Positions 52,551-63,263 of a stretch of 64,000 bases of DNA are shown here, piece by piece (position 1 is the stretch's first letter; each line of letters opens with the position of its first letter). The stretch comes from Paramacrobiotus metropolitanus (Eukaryota > Tardigrada > Eutardigrada > Parachela > Macrobiotidae): positions 806,001 to 870,000 of the forward strand of contig NW_026570223.1 of assembly GCF_019649055.1 (NCBI RefSeq), given 5' to 3'. The notes below the pieces were generated by a model. It ran no database searches. It saw nothing but the letters and a program-made list of their open reading frames with translations, and was not told where the DNA came from. Both the position numbers and the translations under genes were made by a program.

Positions 52551-53390
52551 GCCTCCTTCTAAAAGCAGCAATCCCACTGTTAACGGCGTTAAGCAGAATA
52601 CCACGCTGATGGTTAGCAATGTTAAAATAACAAATGCTGTCCTGTTTTCCTTGACGAACTGGAGACTAGTGTTATTATTCAGTCTGGAAACGTCCACATG
52701 AATCGTTCTTCTTGATAAAACTATTCGACTCCGTCTCCATCGAATCGTTTTCCACAACAAATACGGATACGCCACAATGATAAATATTACGGGGAAGTCC
52801 ACCAGAGCAACTTCCATAACGCGAGCATAGACCACCTGCGCATCGAAATTTGGTTGACATCCGTACAAATGCGCCGGTAAGCGAAAGGATAGCGAATCAA
52901 TAACCAAAAAGGGCACACATAAAGCATGTATAAGAATCCATTTCGTGATGCATATATAAACTGCTAAACGAACGGAATGATGGTGACGATAGGAATGAGG
53001 AAAGGTCACTGCCCAAACTCTGTTGATAGTGATTAAGGTTTCGGTCCAAATCATGCATGACAGTGGAATATTTATGCCGTATTTGTACATGTGACAGAGT
53101 ACCTCTCCAGACCACCAGTTCGGTTTAATCCACTTGATGACTTCGTAGAAAGACGTTAGCAATAAATATAAAACGTTCGATATGAGCAGGTTGATCAAGT
53201 CGATGTTGAATGGCGTTTGCAGGTTTTTCTTTGCGAGAAACACCAACAGGAGACCAAGGCTTACAGTCACAGTTATAGCTGGTGTACATAATCTGAGATC
53301 GGCGACAAAGGTCCACTGGATATTGGTTAGGTTACCATCAAACGCGACAGGCGCTGTTTCGTTTGTATGGTTACGCTCGAAGTTGGTCAT
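52350..53390 (-). CDS. Intronless class A orphan GPCR
   Basis: 346 residues. An N-terminus with NHT, NET and NLT glycosylation sequons precedes seven hydrophobic helices. TM1 is TVTVSLGLLLVFLA; TM2 is LINLLISNVLYLLL; an extracellular Cys lies before TM3 (GEVLCHMYKYG). The TM3 end reads INRVWAVTFPH in place of DRY, with the P of intracellular loop 2 kept. TM6 is FVILTLLTISVVFCLTPLTV. TM7 is replaced by a hydrophobic LDAIAIFISVTDLRK without NPxxY. Unlike the 13-17 kb pair it has no introns, so it belongs to another subfamily. Its 3' end was copied to 49543-49891. Confidence 0.88.
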   Translation of the reverse strand: MTNFERNHTNETAPVAFDGNLTNIQWTFVADLRLCTPAITVTVSLGLLLVFLAKKNLQTPFNIDLINLLISNVLYLLLTSFYEVIKWIKPNWWSGEVLCHMYKYGINIPLSCMIWTETLITINRVWAVTFPHSYRHHHSVRLAVYICITKWILIHALCVPFLVIDSLSFRLPAHLYGCQPNFDAQVVYARVMEVALVDFPVIFIIVAYPYLLWKTIRWRRSRIVLSRRTIHVDVSRLNNNTSLQFVKENRTAFVILTLLTISVVFCLTPLTVGLLLLEGGYLDSVSFFDGFFKVGIWLQEIQAALDAIAIFISVTDLRKAVLQIVCFKRKRASDDGSSRNLPTATH

Positions 53391-54861
53391 GGATACAGTG
53401 TTTTCTTTTGTATCATAATCAGTTTACGGTAACTGGCAGAATCCACTGCTGATGCGGCGTAATGCCATACGTATACAACTGTACATAACTCAAGACGCTG
53501 TAGTCCTAATGTAAAAACAAGGTTTGCTAATTTGATGATTCCAGGTTCTGGAGAATGAAAACTTCTCAAGGTTTTATTACGCGACTTTCCTTGACGGTTA
53601 ATTAACGACTAAAAACACTAGGGTACTCTAAATTATAATCAATGCCCGTGAACTGAGACCAGAAGTTTGTTTTGTACCGGAGTGATACAACATGAAGGAG
53701 GATCGATGTGAGACCAGACATGGTGTCTATTATAAAACAGCCTTTGGATAGAGTAATTAATAATGACTGTCGCAAATGAATGTATAGAATTTGAGCCCGC
53801 ACTTCCTGGGTCGGTCTAAAGCAGAACCGCTACATCTCTCATAGAAATTTACCGCGTTTACTGTATTGTGACAAATTCTCCCATGTCGTAGATGACTGTT
53901 GACGGTACTTATTTCCTAGTTCCTGCTGTCAGACTTCCGGAGCATACGGAATTCCTGTAATCTAAGCACGAATGTCTCTCAAGCGCAATTTTTCCGCAGG
54001 TTATTTTGTGCCGCGGCCTTCTCAAGTCGAAGCCGCATTTTCCTTAATATTCAAACTTTATTACGATAATCAACAGTCACGCTTTCCTGAGATTTGCACA
54101 GTTAGTGCAAAATAAAAATTAATGCTTGCAGCTTATATGCATGTTTGATATTGAAGTTTTACGGGTGCAACGGAGATGAACCATCTACAGAGTAAATACA
54201 TCTTTCTACATAATGGGCGTATCAAAAACTGGAACATTCATTCCAATGCGAACACACTTGACCCAGAACAAATACCGGTAGTTTACAATTATCTGTGCTT
54301 CTTTAGAAATTATTATCATCTTGTCAAAGGATAATTTAAGCGTGTCGATTGATATCAGCCGAAGACAGTTTTAACGGTTTTTCTATCGTCATTTACTAAA
54401 ACGTTTTAAAAATTTTGAAGCTGTGAGTCGCACTGACAAATTTTTCCCCAGGTAATTCGCCCTTGGCGTTTATTGTTGGAATCCATCATTCAATATTATC
54501 CAAATCGAAACCACCACAGTACAGTGTGCTCAGTTTACGCTCAATTATACTGCATCGCTGACTTGAACATTGGCTGGGATTTGCATTTTACGTAGGCGCT
54601 GCACGGTTGAAACGGGCAAGCCTAATATAACATATGGCAGACGTAGTCTGTCTATATATTATATTAGTATAGGATCCAGCGTGTAACTGAAAGGTCAGAA
54701 CCATCTAAGTGAAAGGTCAGAATGATTCTGTCTGTTCTGAGCTTTTGCGTCTGTCTATCCTCTAACGGGGAAAAGATGGAAAGTAAAGGACACTAAAGGT
54801 TAGCCTCAATCCTGTCTGTTCAGCTGCCGATTCTCTGTCGGATTCCCATTTGAGTAGTGAA

Positions 54862-54943
54862 GATGCTGTACATCAGTACATGTATCGCTGTACATAGAGA
54901 TGCTGTACATCAGTACATGTATCGCACTCAGTACATGTATCGC
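54862..54943 (+). repeat. Short tandem repeat, 27-bp core
   Basis: GATGCTGTACATCAGTACAT followed by GTATCGC at 54862 and 54899, then a partial third copy (CAGTACATGTATCGC) at 54929. Confidence 0.9.
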
Positions 54944-55307
54944 AAAGCTAGACGGTCGGTATTCCAACAACAATCATACAGGTAGGGCAGCAGGCTTGCA
55001 TTCTTATTGTCCTGCGACAGTATTAGCGGATGACTCACCTCACTCTCCAGTCTATCTGCGCTCAGAAAAAAATTATTGAACTGGAACACTTAATTGCTTG
55101 TTTCCCAGGACAAGAATGCTGTGTCCAGGATGAATAATGCATGTCAAAATAACGTATTGCTATACACCAGAATAGTTCAGGCATTCCGAAATTCTACCCT
55201 AGAAAATCCACGTTGGAACTAGACAACTCATACGCAGATGAACGCATGGTTCCGATTTAACTGGCATCAGTGAAATGTGTATTTTCCTCTTCAGTATCCA
55301 GTATCCA

Positions 55308-55502
55308 CACCGACTTTCTTTTGCACGACTGCAGTGTTTTACAAAGGAAGCCCAAATAGATCGAAAAACTACACCCATGTCACCGGTGTAGCCATAATGA
55401 AAGGGAACACTGGAAGCGATGGTCCGGTGGTATGGGTGCACTTTTTCGATCTATTTAGGATTCCTTTGTAAAATACTGCAGTCGTGCAAAAGAAATTCGG
55501 TG
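55308..55502. mobile_element. Short MITE with about 75-bp inverted repeats
   Basis: Begins CACCGACTTTCTTTTGCACG and ends with its near complement. Arms cover 55308-55384 and 55427-55502 with few mismatches, so the 195-bp element is almost all hairpin. No ORF and no clear target duplication. Confidence 0.8.
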
Positions 55503-55629
55503 AGACGGTAAAATTTAGCTTTTTTTTCAAATTTTTCACTGCATATTTTTATTATGTAATAATGATATAACCACCGCCTACGTATTCAATTCCTCTACGG
55601 AGGAATTGTCACGAATGTGTTTTTAAAAG

Positions 55630-55900
55630 GTGACCACGCTGTTCACAACCTTTTACAACCTTTCACTCCGTTCACAGCTTTTTTTGGCATTGCCTGGAAA
55701 TCTGTTTTCTGTACTTACGGGCAAGTGGGAAACTGATTATTAATACATATCATTGAATTTCCGCGACAGCCGTTAATTATAAAATTATTTTTTCTGCAAA
55801 TATTTCGTTAGATAATGCTGTTGTTTCCAGTACATGTGGCACATAATGTCATTTCTTTGCTTCTGCAATCAATTCATGGACATAAAATCCAGAAATTTAG
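55630..55900. repeat. Dispersed repeat, copy 2 (related to 17220-17570)
   Basis: Shares ordered blocks with the first copy, including TTCACAACC...ACAACCTTT, GCATTGCCT...AAATC and GCAATCAATTCATG followed by CCAGAAATTTAGGT. Same orientation, diverged. Confidence 0.6.
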
Positions 55901-56420
55901 GTACTTCGTTTTGTCTCGTCTTTCGGTAACTTTAAGTACGAGTACTCGTATATGGCTCCACATTTTGGTCACCGGTCGCTTACACCACCCCACATGTGAC
56001 GCGCTACATGAATAGCTGCTAATGGCACAACTTTCTTTATGATTTATTTTTCACCTGTCTGTAATCATAAAACAAAACTGAAAACAATGGAATTTAGAAT
56101 TTCTTAAATTTGCAAACGTGGAAAAGCGGTTCTTTTACGCTGTACCCGGTCCTGTTCCTCTTCTTCGTTTGGTTTTTTTGAATAAATTTCTGGTATTTAT
56201 GCTTCGAAATTCATGAACAAAGTTTTTACTACATAAACCATTCATCGCTGGCACTTTGTTTGCCCGTAAATATAAACACCAGGTGACCAATTATGAAAAC
56301 GTATAAGTACTTAAAGTGACCGAAATATGAGACAAAAGGAAGTATGTCATAAAATCCGGTAACGGCTTCCGGTTTTATAAACAGTTGGTGTTAACTTATT
56401 AAATAACATTATAACAATAT

Positions 56421-57238
56421 TGTAACAGACTATGGCGAGGAGATCACGAGTGTGCTTTATTGACAAATAAAGGGGGAACAATGCTGCGTATAGCAGGGAA
56501 GCAAGAACAAAGGCACGTCTGGCCAAATCTAGCGTAAGTGGTTGCTAAAAGGTTCTTGAGCGTCTTTCCAGGCGTTGAAGAAAGAACTGCTGGCGGCAGC
56601 CACGTGCTTGGTGCAGGCCAGATATCAGCTGTGTGATGCGCAGACTGGACTCGATCCAACGCGAGCGTATGAACGCTGATTGGTGCTGCGAGAGAGGGAC
56701 GAGAGAGCAATCCACTCAGTGTATGCGCTGCGTATATCCGCTTCAGCGGATGAGTCAGTGCAGCAGCACACATACGTAAAAGTGAGAGAGGCGGTATACG
56801 GCATGCAAGTGGGTGCAAGTACGTCTTGTGTGGACCGTACTCACCACGCGCAGGCTGTTGCCTCTGACATGCCTCTGGGGGCGGGAATCCGAGCTCCCGC
56901 GAAGGATGCTCAGACTCGGTACCGCACCAGTACCGCACAACTATCCGGTTGGACCCATGTGGGGTCGCCGGTACGCGTCCTCTGGCAGCGGGAGTCCGGT
57001 GTCTGGTCGACCGTCCCATCTTCACTTCCGAACCCGTGAGAGGAAGCCACTCACGGCCGAGGAATCCGGAAGTCGCTCGGGCGTTTCGTTGGACCGGTGA
57101 TGCATCTGTTGGCTGGCTTCTTGCTTCTGTTGGCATCGGAGAACAATGTAAAAAAGAAATGTAGTGAAAGTTTATGCAGCGCGAAGAAAGTATGAAATAA
57201 AGTTTTAATCACAATTCCAGTGAGCAAAAGAGGTTACA
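56421..57238 (-). repeat. Candidate long terminal repeat (TGTAAC...GTTACA)
   Basis: 818 bp bounded by TGTAAC and its complement GTTACA. On the minus strand AATAAAGC at 56461-56454 lies about 35 nt before the end, as a polyadenylation site would in an LTR. The minus orientation agrees with the ORFs at 60-64 kb. I see no polypurine tract beside it and the partner LTR would be outside the window, so this is a candidate only. Confidence 0.4.
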
Positions 57239-60045
57239 AAACAGATATGTCGAAGAGATCGAACTAGAAAAATACAATTCCGTTTGTTAGGAAGAATGCT
57301 AAAAAAAATGCAAAATCTGTCCTGGGGTCCTATTCCGACTAGGATGACGTCCACGGGGCGTTTAAGTCTCCACGGGGTCTCCTGTCCACCTTAATCCGGT
57401 AAGGCTGGGTCCGGGGCGCCGGTTCCCAAGTTACCCGTCATAACCGGTTACATTCACCGAGGTCGGATAAGCACAGTTAACACTTACTTCCGACTCGTAT
57501 CCGTCCGTTAGGATAGAGAGGCACTGTTGCTGTTGCAAATGCCGAGGCATCCTCTCTTGAATGGGGAATAGGACCAAGGTCGGTTTGACCAAGGTCGGCC
57601 TACCGGTAAGTCGACCGGCGGCTGGGGAAGTTCGGCTATGTTCCGAATTCCTAAAGTCCAGGTCGGAAAAACTATGCTTAAGTCATGCGACCTGTGTGGT
57701 CGTCAAGCACAGCGGTTCCGTTCAAATGTGGTCGGTTAAACCATTAAATCTGCTACCACGAGCCTGGTTTGGAGTTATCCGAGTCGAACTGGCTCGAAGG
57801 TCCGGTTGGAATTCTTTGGTTTCTTCGATGGAAGTGTCCAGTCGACTTCCATCCGACGTGTTCCGTTGTTGTCCGACCTGTAGTCAAGGTCGGTTATCCT
57901 ATCCCTCGATGGTCGACCAGGGTTACCCTGCAATAACATGCCCATGTGGGGCTAAAAAAGTTCCTTCAGGTCTAATTCATCCAACGCGAGATAGTTTTCC
58001 GTCTTCTTCCGTCATGTTGACTGAGTTAACCGACCCTTTGTTGGTCGGTTAACATATCCGACTTCCGACTTGTAGTCGGTTATCGTATCCGGTTTGAGGT
58101 CGGTTGCCGTATCCGACCTGAAACTGAGGTCGGACATCCATGTCGGAGTTCCAAGGTCGACTATATCCGACTTCCCGAGGTCGGATAAACTATGTTTTCA
58201 TCCGTCCCAAAAGCTGAATTTTTCCGTTAGGAGGTCGGTATCCGACTCCTAAATACTTTACCGACTTGTCGCATTTTTCCGACCTCCGTTTGGTCACTTC
58301 CGACCTCCGACTTGAGGTCGGTCAGGCTTGTTCCCCGATGGTCGAACTAGACGACTTACACCGTTACGCCCATGTGGGGCTAGTCGGCACTCGTCAAGTC
58401 GACTTGATCCTGAATGGTCGATGCATCCGGCTACAGTTGACTGGGTCCTTTGTGTTCGGATATCCTTCGGTCAGTTCAGGCTGGCAGAAGGATATTCAGC
58501 AGCACGACTCCGTTTCTTCTGTGGCTGCGTTACTGACGTGAACTCTGGGTCGGATCCGAGCTTCTGTTGGCCGGTTAATCCGTTGTCCGAGTAACGTACC
58601 TCTGGGCGGCCGAGTCCTCCGAAGTTGGAGTTTCCTTGGCTTCTGTTGGCCTAGTGACTGGCTCTTCATCATGCAATTGTGCTAGCTTGCAACGATAAGG
58701 GCCTTTGTGGTCCCGGTTGATAACACAAGCTCCTTGGTTCAAAAACTTCATGCACATGCAAATCCCTGAGGTCGTCAGATCCAATTCTTCATTTCTTCGT
58801 CGCGAACCTGAGACGCCTAGCCGCTTCTGTTGGGGGTAGACAACTCACGTCCACGGGGAAATTTTCTTTGCCGCGAACGAAGGACTCGTGGCCGTTTCTG
58901 TTGCGGGCACGAGTTCTTCATCCCCGGGGGTTCATCGAAGGGGGTGCAGTCCGTGGCTAGTAGCACGGCTCTGCCTAGGATGTTCCATGGGAGACATGGG
59001 GAAGCAGGTCGGCGGCGGAGTCGTTGGTACGCCGGTAGACAGCTAAACCGTCGCTGTTCCTCTTCAGGGAAAGGCAGCACGTTCGAGACGTGCGTAGTCG
59101 TGGTCGCCGGTGAATCGGCTGGTTTACCCGATATCCTCCGGGGGAGACTTCGGTTGGACTCTGGGTACAGGTTCCTAGTTGAGTTCCTGTAGGTCTGGGT
59201 TCAAACGGAGAATCCGGTGTGACTACAGTGCAACGCTCGTGTTTCTAGTACCGCTGTGTGCGGCACACTCCGTGTGCTTCCGTCCATCTTCATAGTCGAC
59301 TTCTGTTAATCGTTATGGTCAACCTGTGTGGTCGGCCATAATGTCGACTTCGCTGGTCGGCTATCATGTACCTGGTCGGCTAGGGTAGCTAGTCGTGGTT
59401 CTGCGATCTGTGTCGTTGCAGTCCAAGCTTCATTCTTTCGTACGATCCGTTCCGGATTTCCAAAACCGGCCTTTGTGGTCGGTTTGCACAACCGACCTTT
59501 GTGATCGACTTGTGCCGCCATGTTCGCAATGTCTCCAGTTTATGGGCAAAGTACTAGGTCAACCTTTGTGGTCGACTCCAGTACATGTGGTCCAATCCGA
59601 GTCTTTCTGCGCTGTTGGCAGCTCGGCCGAGGGACTCCCGCTATTTACACTGGTGAAGGCTGCTCGGCTTACCCGTTACCAAAGTGGGCCACGGGTGCTA
59701 AGCGAGCATGGTGTGAGTCGTAGCGAATCGTAGCTGTGGTTGACAGGCTCGTCTGCACCATGTAACCTCCGGTCGGCTCCATGTAACGCGGATTGGGGCT
59801 TCTGTTGGCTCCAATAGTGGCGGTCTGCTACGTTAGTAGGTGTGGTTCGCAATGTACTATCTCAGGCCGGGGCGTCTGTTGGCTTCCGGTCAGCGAGACT
59901 GTTGCTCAGTGAGGTCGGTTCTCGACCATGCCGTTTCTCGGCGTAAAGTCCCCTTAGATGTTCCGAGTGGGGGATCGAGTTCTGATGTGGGAACTCGATC
60001 TTAACCCAATGGGACTTCAACCGGGGGCTCGCCGCCGAAGTAATC
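57239..60045. other. GTCGG-rich region with no convincing gene
   Basis: Dense in GGTCGG/CCGACC words (for example 57560-58330) and in the mini-hairpins. ORFs on both strands are short and follow the repeat words. It may be a long 3' untranslated or internal part of the same unknown element as the ORFs to its right. Confidence 0.45.
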
Positions 60046-60984
60046 TTATTCGTCTTCATCGTCCGGGTGAGGTCGGCGATGTGGCCGTAAGGTCGGTTCC
60101 TTCGGTTTACAAGTCGCCGGGCCACTTCGTTGAGACGTATCGTCTGTCTCATCCGGTTCCTGACCGGGACGTTCCGCTCTAGCCTTGTTTTCCCTGGCTG
60201 CCTGTCTCCGCAGTCGAAGCGCAAACGGGTGTGCGCCGGGTGCTATGGCGTCCGACATCCAAGTTTCGTAAGGAGTCGAGTTGAATCCGCTGGGTAAAGT
60301 CTTATTCTGCCGGTACCAGCTGATGAATCCAGTTGCGTCATCGGAGGGATCTATGTGATCCTCACGAAAGACATACTTGGTTGCATACCGTTCGTGGGTA
60401 TACAACAAGTCACGCATCCAGACGGCAAGGATAACGCTGCGCATCGGTGTGCCGAGTTGGGCCACGACGGTTTCCAAAGCCGCTGGTATCAGCTCGTTTT
60501 GATAAAATCCGTACAACGTGTAATGGCAAAAGTAATTGCCGAGCCTTGCTGCGAAAACGAATCGGAGGAATGCCGTTATTCCGTCCGGGGCGAGGTCGAT
60601 CTCTCCTTCTGGGAGGTGCTGGGTTAAGTCCAGGGTTGCCCGAGCCGCGGTAATAACGAAGGCCGGGTGAGCGTCCGTTATGAAGAACTGGGCAACGCTC
60701 TCCAACTCGCCATGGGGGTATTCCCGTGCTCCTAGTTGGCTCGCACGGGTTCCGTCTGGGCTGTACAGTGGTACGTTCAGCAAAACCGGGTCGGTCATCG
60801 ACGGTAACGCATTCGATCTGGTGTATGGATGTTCAACATTCTGCACTGTGTGCGCATTCATGTTGAAGTCCAGTTGCCACTGATGTTGTTCCAGCAGCGT
60901 CTGATATCCCGATCGGACGAGGAATTGCCGAAGGTTTTCTGCCATCCGACATACTTGTGGGCGGTTTCGTTCCTCGTAATTCAT
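60046..60984 (-). CDS. Unknown protein, ORF G of the 60-64 kb chain
   Basis: 312 residues, the longest of the chain. Mostly helical with a hydrophobic middle (AFLRFVFAARLGNYFCHYTL, YGFYQNELIPAALETVVAQL) and a charged, disordered Arg/Glu/Pro-rich tail ending DDEDE. This shape (folded helical core plus basic tail) would suit a capsid- or Gag-like protein, but I see no family motif. Its ATG overlaps the stop of ORF F in ATGA. No bacterial ribosome-binding site precedes it. Confidence 0.5.
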   Translation of the reverse strand: MNYEERNRPQVCRMAENLRQFLVRSGYQTLLEQHQWQLDFNMNAHTVQNVEHPYTRSNALPSMTDPVLLNVPLYSPDGTRASQLGAREYPHGELESVAQFFITDAHPAFVITAARATLDLTQHLPEGEIDLAPDGITAFLRFVFAARLGNYFCHYTLYGFYQNELIPAALETVVAQLGTPMRSVILAVWMRDLLYTHERYATKYVFREDHIDPSDDATGFISWYRQNKTLPSGFNSTPYETWMSDAIAPGAHPFALRLRRQAARENKARAERPGQEPDETDDTSQRSGPATCKPKEPTLRPHRRPHPDDEDE

Positions 60985-61133
60985 AGTATCATAATGAAGT
61001 CCGTCCGCTCAGTCGGATGTGGCATAACGACCTCAATTCCCTGTTGTCGGGCGTGGTCGTAACGAGGATCTTCTCGGACCGGCACTTCCACTTGTGGTAG
61101 TTGTGCCATCTGGTCGGCCACATCGACTTCCAT
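60981..61133 (-). CDS. Small ORF F of the 60-64 kb chain
   Basis: 50 residues starting MEVDVADQMAQLPQVEVPVR. The ATG follows the stop of ORF E by 3 nt and its TGA overlaps the ATG of ORF G. No homology recognised. Its exact fit between neighbours is the only support. Confidence 0.35.
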   Translation of the reverse strand: MEVDVADQMAQLPQVEVPVREDPRYDHARQQGIEVVMPHPTERTDFIMIL

Positions 61134-61136
61134 TTG

Positions 61137-61775
61137 CTACGGTTGAGCTGCCAGTTCGGGTTGAACTTCTGCCGCTGGTTCCGCCTGATGGGCTTCCAGC
61201 TGCTGCTCGGGTGGGACAAAATTACGTTTCGATTTATTTGTTAAGTCGACCGTAAGTCCAATTCCCGTTTCTCCAGATCCAGGTCGTTTTCCTGGTGGAG
61301 GTCTAGTCGGTTCTTTTCCGACTTCGCGGATGACGGCTCGTTGTTCTTCGATTTTGTTTCGAAGATCAACGTGACTAATCCTATGTCGGAGGCCGTGTCC
61401 CGCGAGATTCTTGGTCGGTCGGCGGTACTGCTGTTGAGTCGTCGACGAGACTGCTGGTTGAGTCCGAGTTCCGTGTTGAGGAATCTGCTGGGAAACAGTT
61501 GGACGAGCCTGTGTGACTACTGGCATAGCCCTTTGTGGGACTGCCACCAACTGTTCCTCCGTCGCCGGTGTGAGGGTAACCAACCGTTGGGTTCCGTCCG
61601 GCATATCCATCATCATTGTCATCGATGTATCCTTCAATGGTCGGTTTGGGTCTCCGACGAAAACATCACGTATATTATGGATCAGCTGTGCGGTATTCGA
61701 GCGACCCTGTGTGGCTGCCGGTAACCGAATCTTTATTTCCGGTTCGTAATCGGTCGGCGGTGGGTTGACTTTCAT
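61137..61775 (-). CDS. Unknown protein, ORF E of the 60-64 kb chain
   Basis: From the ATG at 61775 (MKVNPPPTDYEPEIKIRLPA), 212 residues; the frame is open to 61859. Gln/Pro/Thr-rich, with a short ordered part (AQLIHNIRDVFVGDPNR, MTMMMDMPDGTQRLVTLTP) and a Pro/Glu-rich tail. The ATG overlaps the stop of ORF D as ATGA. No known domain. Confidence 0.45.
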   Translation of the reverse strand: MKVNPPPTDYEPEIKIRLPAATQGRSNTAQLIHNIRDVFVGDPNRPLKDTSMTMMMDMPDGTQRLVTLTPATEEQLVAVPQRAMPVVTQARPTVSQQIPQHGTRTQPAVSSTTQQQYRRPTKNLAGHGLRHRISHVDLRNKIEEQRAVIREVGKEPTRPPPGKRPGSGETGIGLTVDLTNKSKRNFVPPEQQLEAHQAEPAAEVQPELAAQP

Positions 61776-62193
61776 CGAAGCGATTCGTTCGTCGACTTCC
61801 TTACTTTCTTCTGATCCACCAATTGTCGTTTGACGTCTTGCGTTTGACGATACTCCCACAGTCTATCTGTTAAGACTGGTGGTCGAGTTCCTTCCCATCT
61901 CGGTTCGCGACTTCGTTGTCGCTGGATGACGGCTAGATTGTCCTGTTCATGTGCCTCCAACTGGTCGACAAGATATTCTCTGACAGCCAGGTACCGATAT
62001 GCGCTCAAGTTACCAGCGACAACATTAATGTAAAGTGCCGCTGCCTGAGCTCGGTGTTGCGGTCCAGTGCCGTCAATCCGTTCGTTAGTGAGGGTAACGA
62101 TGCATTGTGCGCAGGGCAATCTGTTGTTGTCCCGTGTCGCATTACACCTGCACTGTTGGCAGTCCACCGTATAAGCTTCTGTTCGACTCTGTT
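61772..62193 (-). CDS. Unknown Cys-cluster protein, ORF D of the 60-64 kb chain
   Basis: The open frame begins after TTATCTTAACAG at about 62194, an acceptor-like site, and has no internal ATG, so it is probably a spliced exon. It opens with a Cys cluster (MDCQQCRCNATRDNNRLPCA then QC if read from GTG 62167) that could bind zinc, followed by helices rich in Gln, Glu and Arg. It ends at TGA 61774-61772. No family recognised. Confidence 0.4.
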
Positions 62194-62405
62194 AAGATAA
62201 AAGTTAAGCGAACCGTTTGTCGGTTGCATCCTATAAGTTTACACCCTATGATTACTACGGTCGGGCCAGGTCGGTTCTCGACTGGTCCGAGACGCCTTTG
62301 TGGTCGTCTACTGAGGTAAGTCGGCTTCTGTTGGTCGATGACACCTGTGTGGTGTCAATGGAGGAAAGTCGGTTCTGCAACTCCTCCGACGCGTTCTGCG
62401 TCTCC

Positions 62406-63191
62406 TCATTCCCGTGCAGGTGCTTCGGTTGGTTCCGGCCGGCTAACTTGGAGCGAGTCGGTCGACTCGGCTGGTTGCTCCAAGGTCGGTCGTTCCGTCG
62501 GCAAATGTCCATGTCGGTGAGTTGATGGATTACAGGCCGTAAACCGTTGACCGCCCTGGACTCTGTCAGTGTTCGTAGCGAATGGTTGCTGGGAAAGTCC
62601 TTTCGTTAGGACAAATTCCAAGTCGTCCTCCAGGTGGTATCTCTTCCGTCGTTCGGTCGAATCCGGTTTGGCCTTATATTTGGGGTGAGTTAGCTGGAGT
62701 TCTGCCATCCTCCATTCAAACTCAAACCGTGCTACGAGTTGGTGGAGTATTTCTCCACGGGTCAGTCCTTCAGGGTGCCAAGACATTTCCATGCATGCTT
62801 CAATGGCATGCACCCATCCCTCGTATGTTGAAGGAGCCGGATCTCTCTTGGCTGGTGGAAATTTGTAGTACATCCGCTTTGTGCTGGTGTACGTACGTAT
62901 AATTCTTCCTGCGTGGTATCCAAAGTCGCAGTATTCGCGTACTAGGCCTTGGCTTAGTTGCCTCCATTCTCCGCTTTCATTCACCTTCCAATGTTGGAGA
63001 AGTTTGAAGGCTATCTTCGGTGTGGCAAACTTTGGTCCACACGTCGCAAGAGCCTTCAGAGCGGCGAAGGTGTACATCCATCCTGCGTCGTATTCCGAGA
63101 CGCTCGGTTTCGGTCGATGGGCTGTTTTAATGCCCGTATGTTTGACTCTTACGTTGGCCAACCGCGGAATCTCGTTCGGTAAGACTTCCAT
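62406..63191 (-). CDS. Unknown protein, ORF C of the 60-64 kb chain
   Basis: 261 residues from the ATG at 63191. The first 180 form a well-ordered, Trp/Tyr-containing domain (EYDAGWMYTFAALKALATCG, LVREYCDFGYHAGRIIRTYT, YEGWVHAIEACMEMSWHPEG); the tail is Pro/Thr/Ser-rich. The composition is that of a real protein and there are no internal stops. I do not recognise it; a Gag or nucleoprotein role is only a guess from context. Confidence 0.5.
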   Translation of the reverse strand: MEVLPNEIPRLANVRVKHTGIKTAHRPKPSVSEYDAGWMYTFAALKALATCGPKFATPKIAFKLLQHWKVNESGEWRQLSQGLVREYCDFGYHAGRIIRTYTSTKRMYYKFPPAKRDPAPSTYEGWVHAIEACMEMSWHPEGLTRGEILHQLVARFEFEWRMAELQLTHPKYKAKPDSTERRKRYHLEDDLEFVLTKGLSQQPFATNTDRVQGGQRFTACNPSTHRHGHLPTERPTLEQPAESTDSLQVSRPEPTEAPARE

Positions 63192-63263
63192 GGTGTCTTC
63201 ATTCCATTCCGAAAGAAGTGGCCGGTGGTCGGAGTCGGGTGTTACCGATATCCGTTGACCGTA

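Larger units (their letters stand above)
53391..56420. other. Intergenic DNA
   Basis: No gene seen. It contains a 27-bp repeat (54862-54943), a MITE (55308-55502) and a second copy of the dispersed repeat seen at 17220 (about 55630-55900). Confidence 0.45.
56952..62357. repeat. Family of dispersed mini-hairpins with TTTGT/TGTGT/ATGTG loops
   Basis: Clear members: 56952-56966 (GACCC/GGGTC), 57688-57702 (CGACC/GGTCG), 57940-57952 (GCCC/GGGC), 58025-58053 (GTTAACCGACC/GGTCGGTTAAC), 58368-58380 (GCCC/GGGC), 58699-58713 (GGGCC/GGTCC), 59463-59485 (AAACCGGCC/GGTCGGTTT) and 62339-62357 (TGACACC/GGTGTCA). The loop is 5-7 nt (CTTTGTT at 58036-58042); stem sequence and length vary but stay paired. A second recurring word, CTTCTGTTGG, occurs about ten times between 57100 and 62330. 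Confidence 0.65.

Noticed and set aside
56444-57136. 230-codon minus-strand ORF.
   Set aside because: It lies within the candidate LTR and has Arg/Pro/Ser-rich composition without motifs; LTRs often hold such chance ORFs.
57561-58052. 163-codon plus-strand ORF.
   Set aside because: Runs through GGTCGG-repeat DNA with no ordered domain and opposite to the likely coding strand; judged chance.
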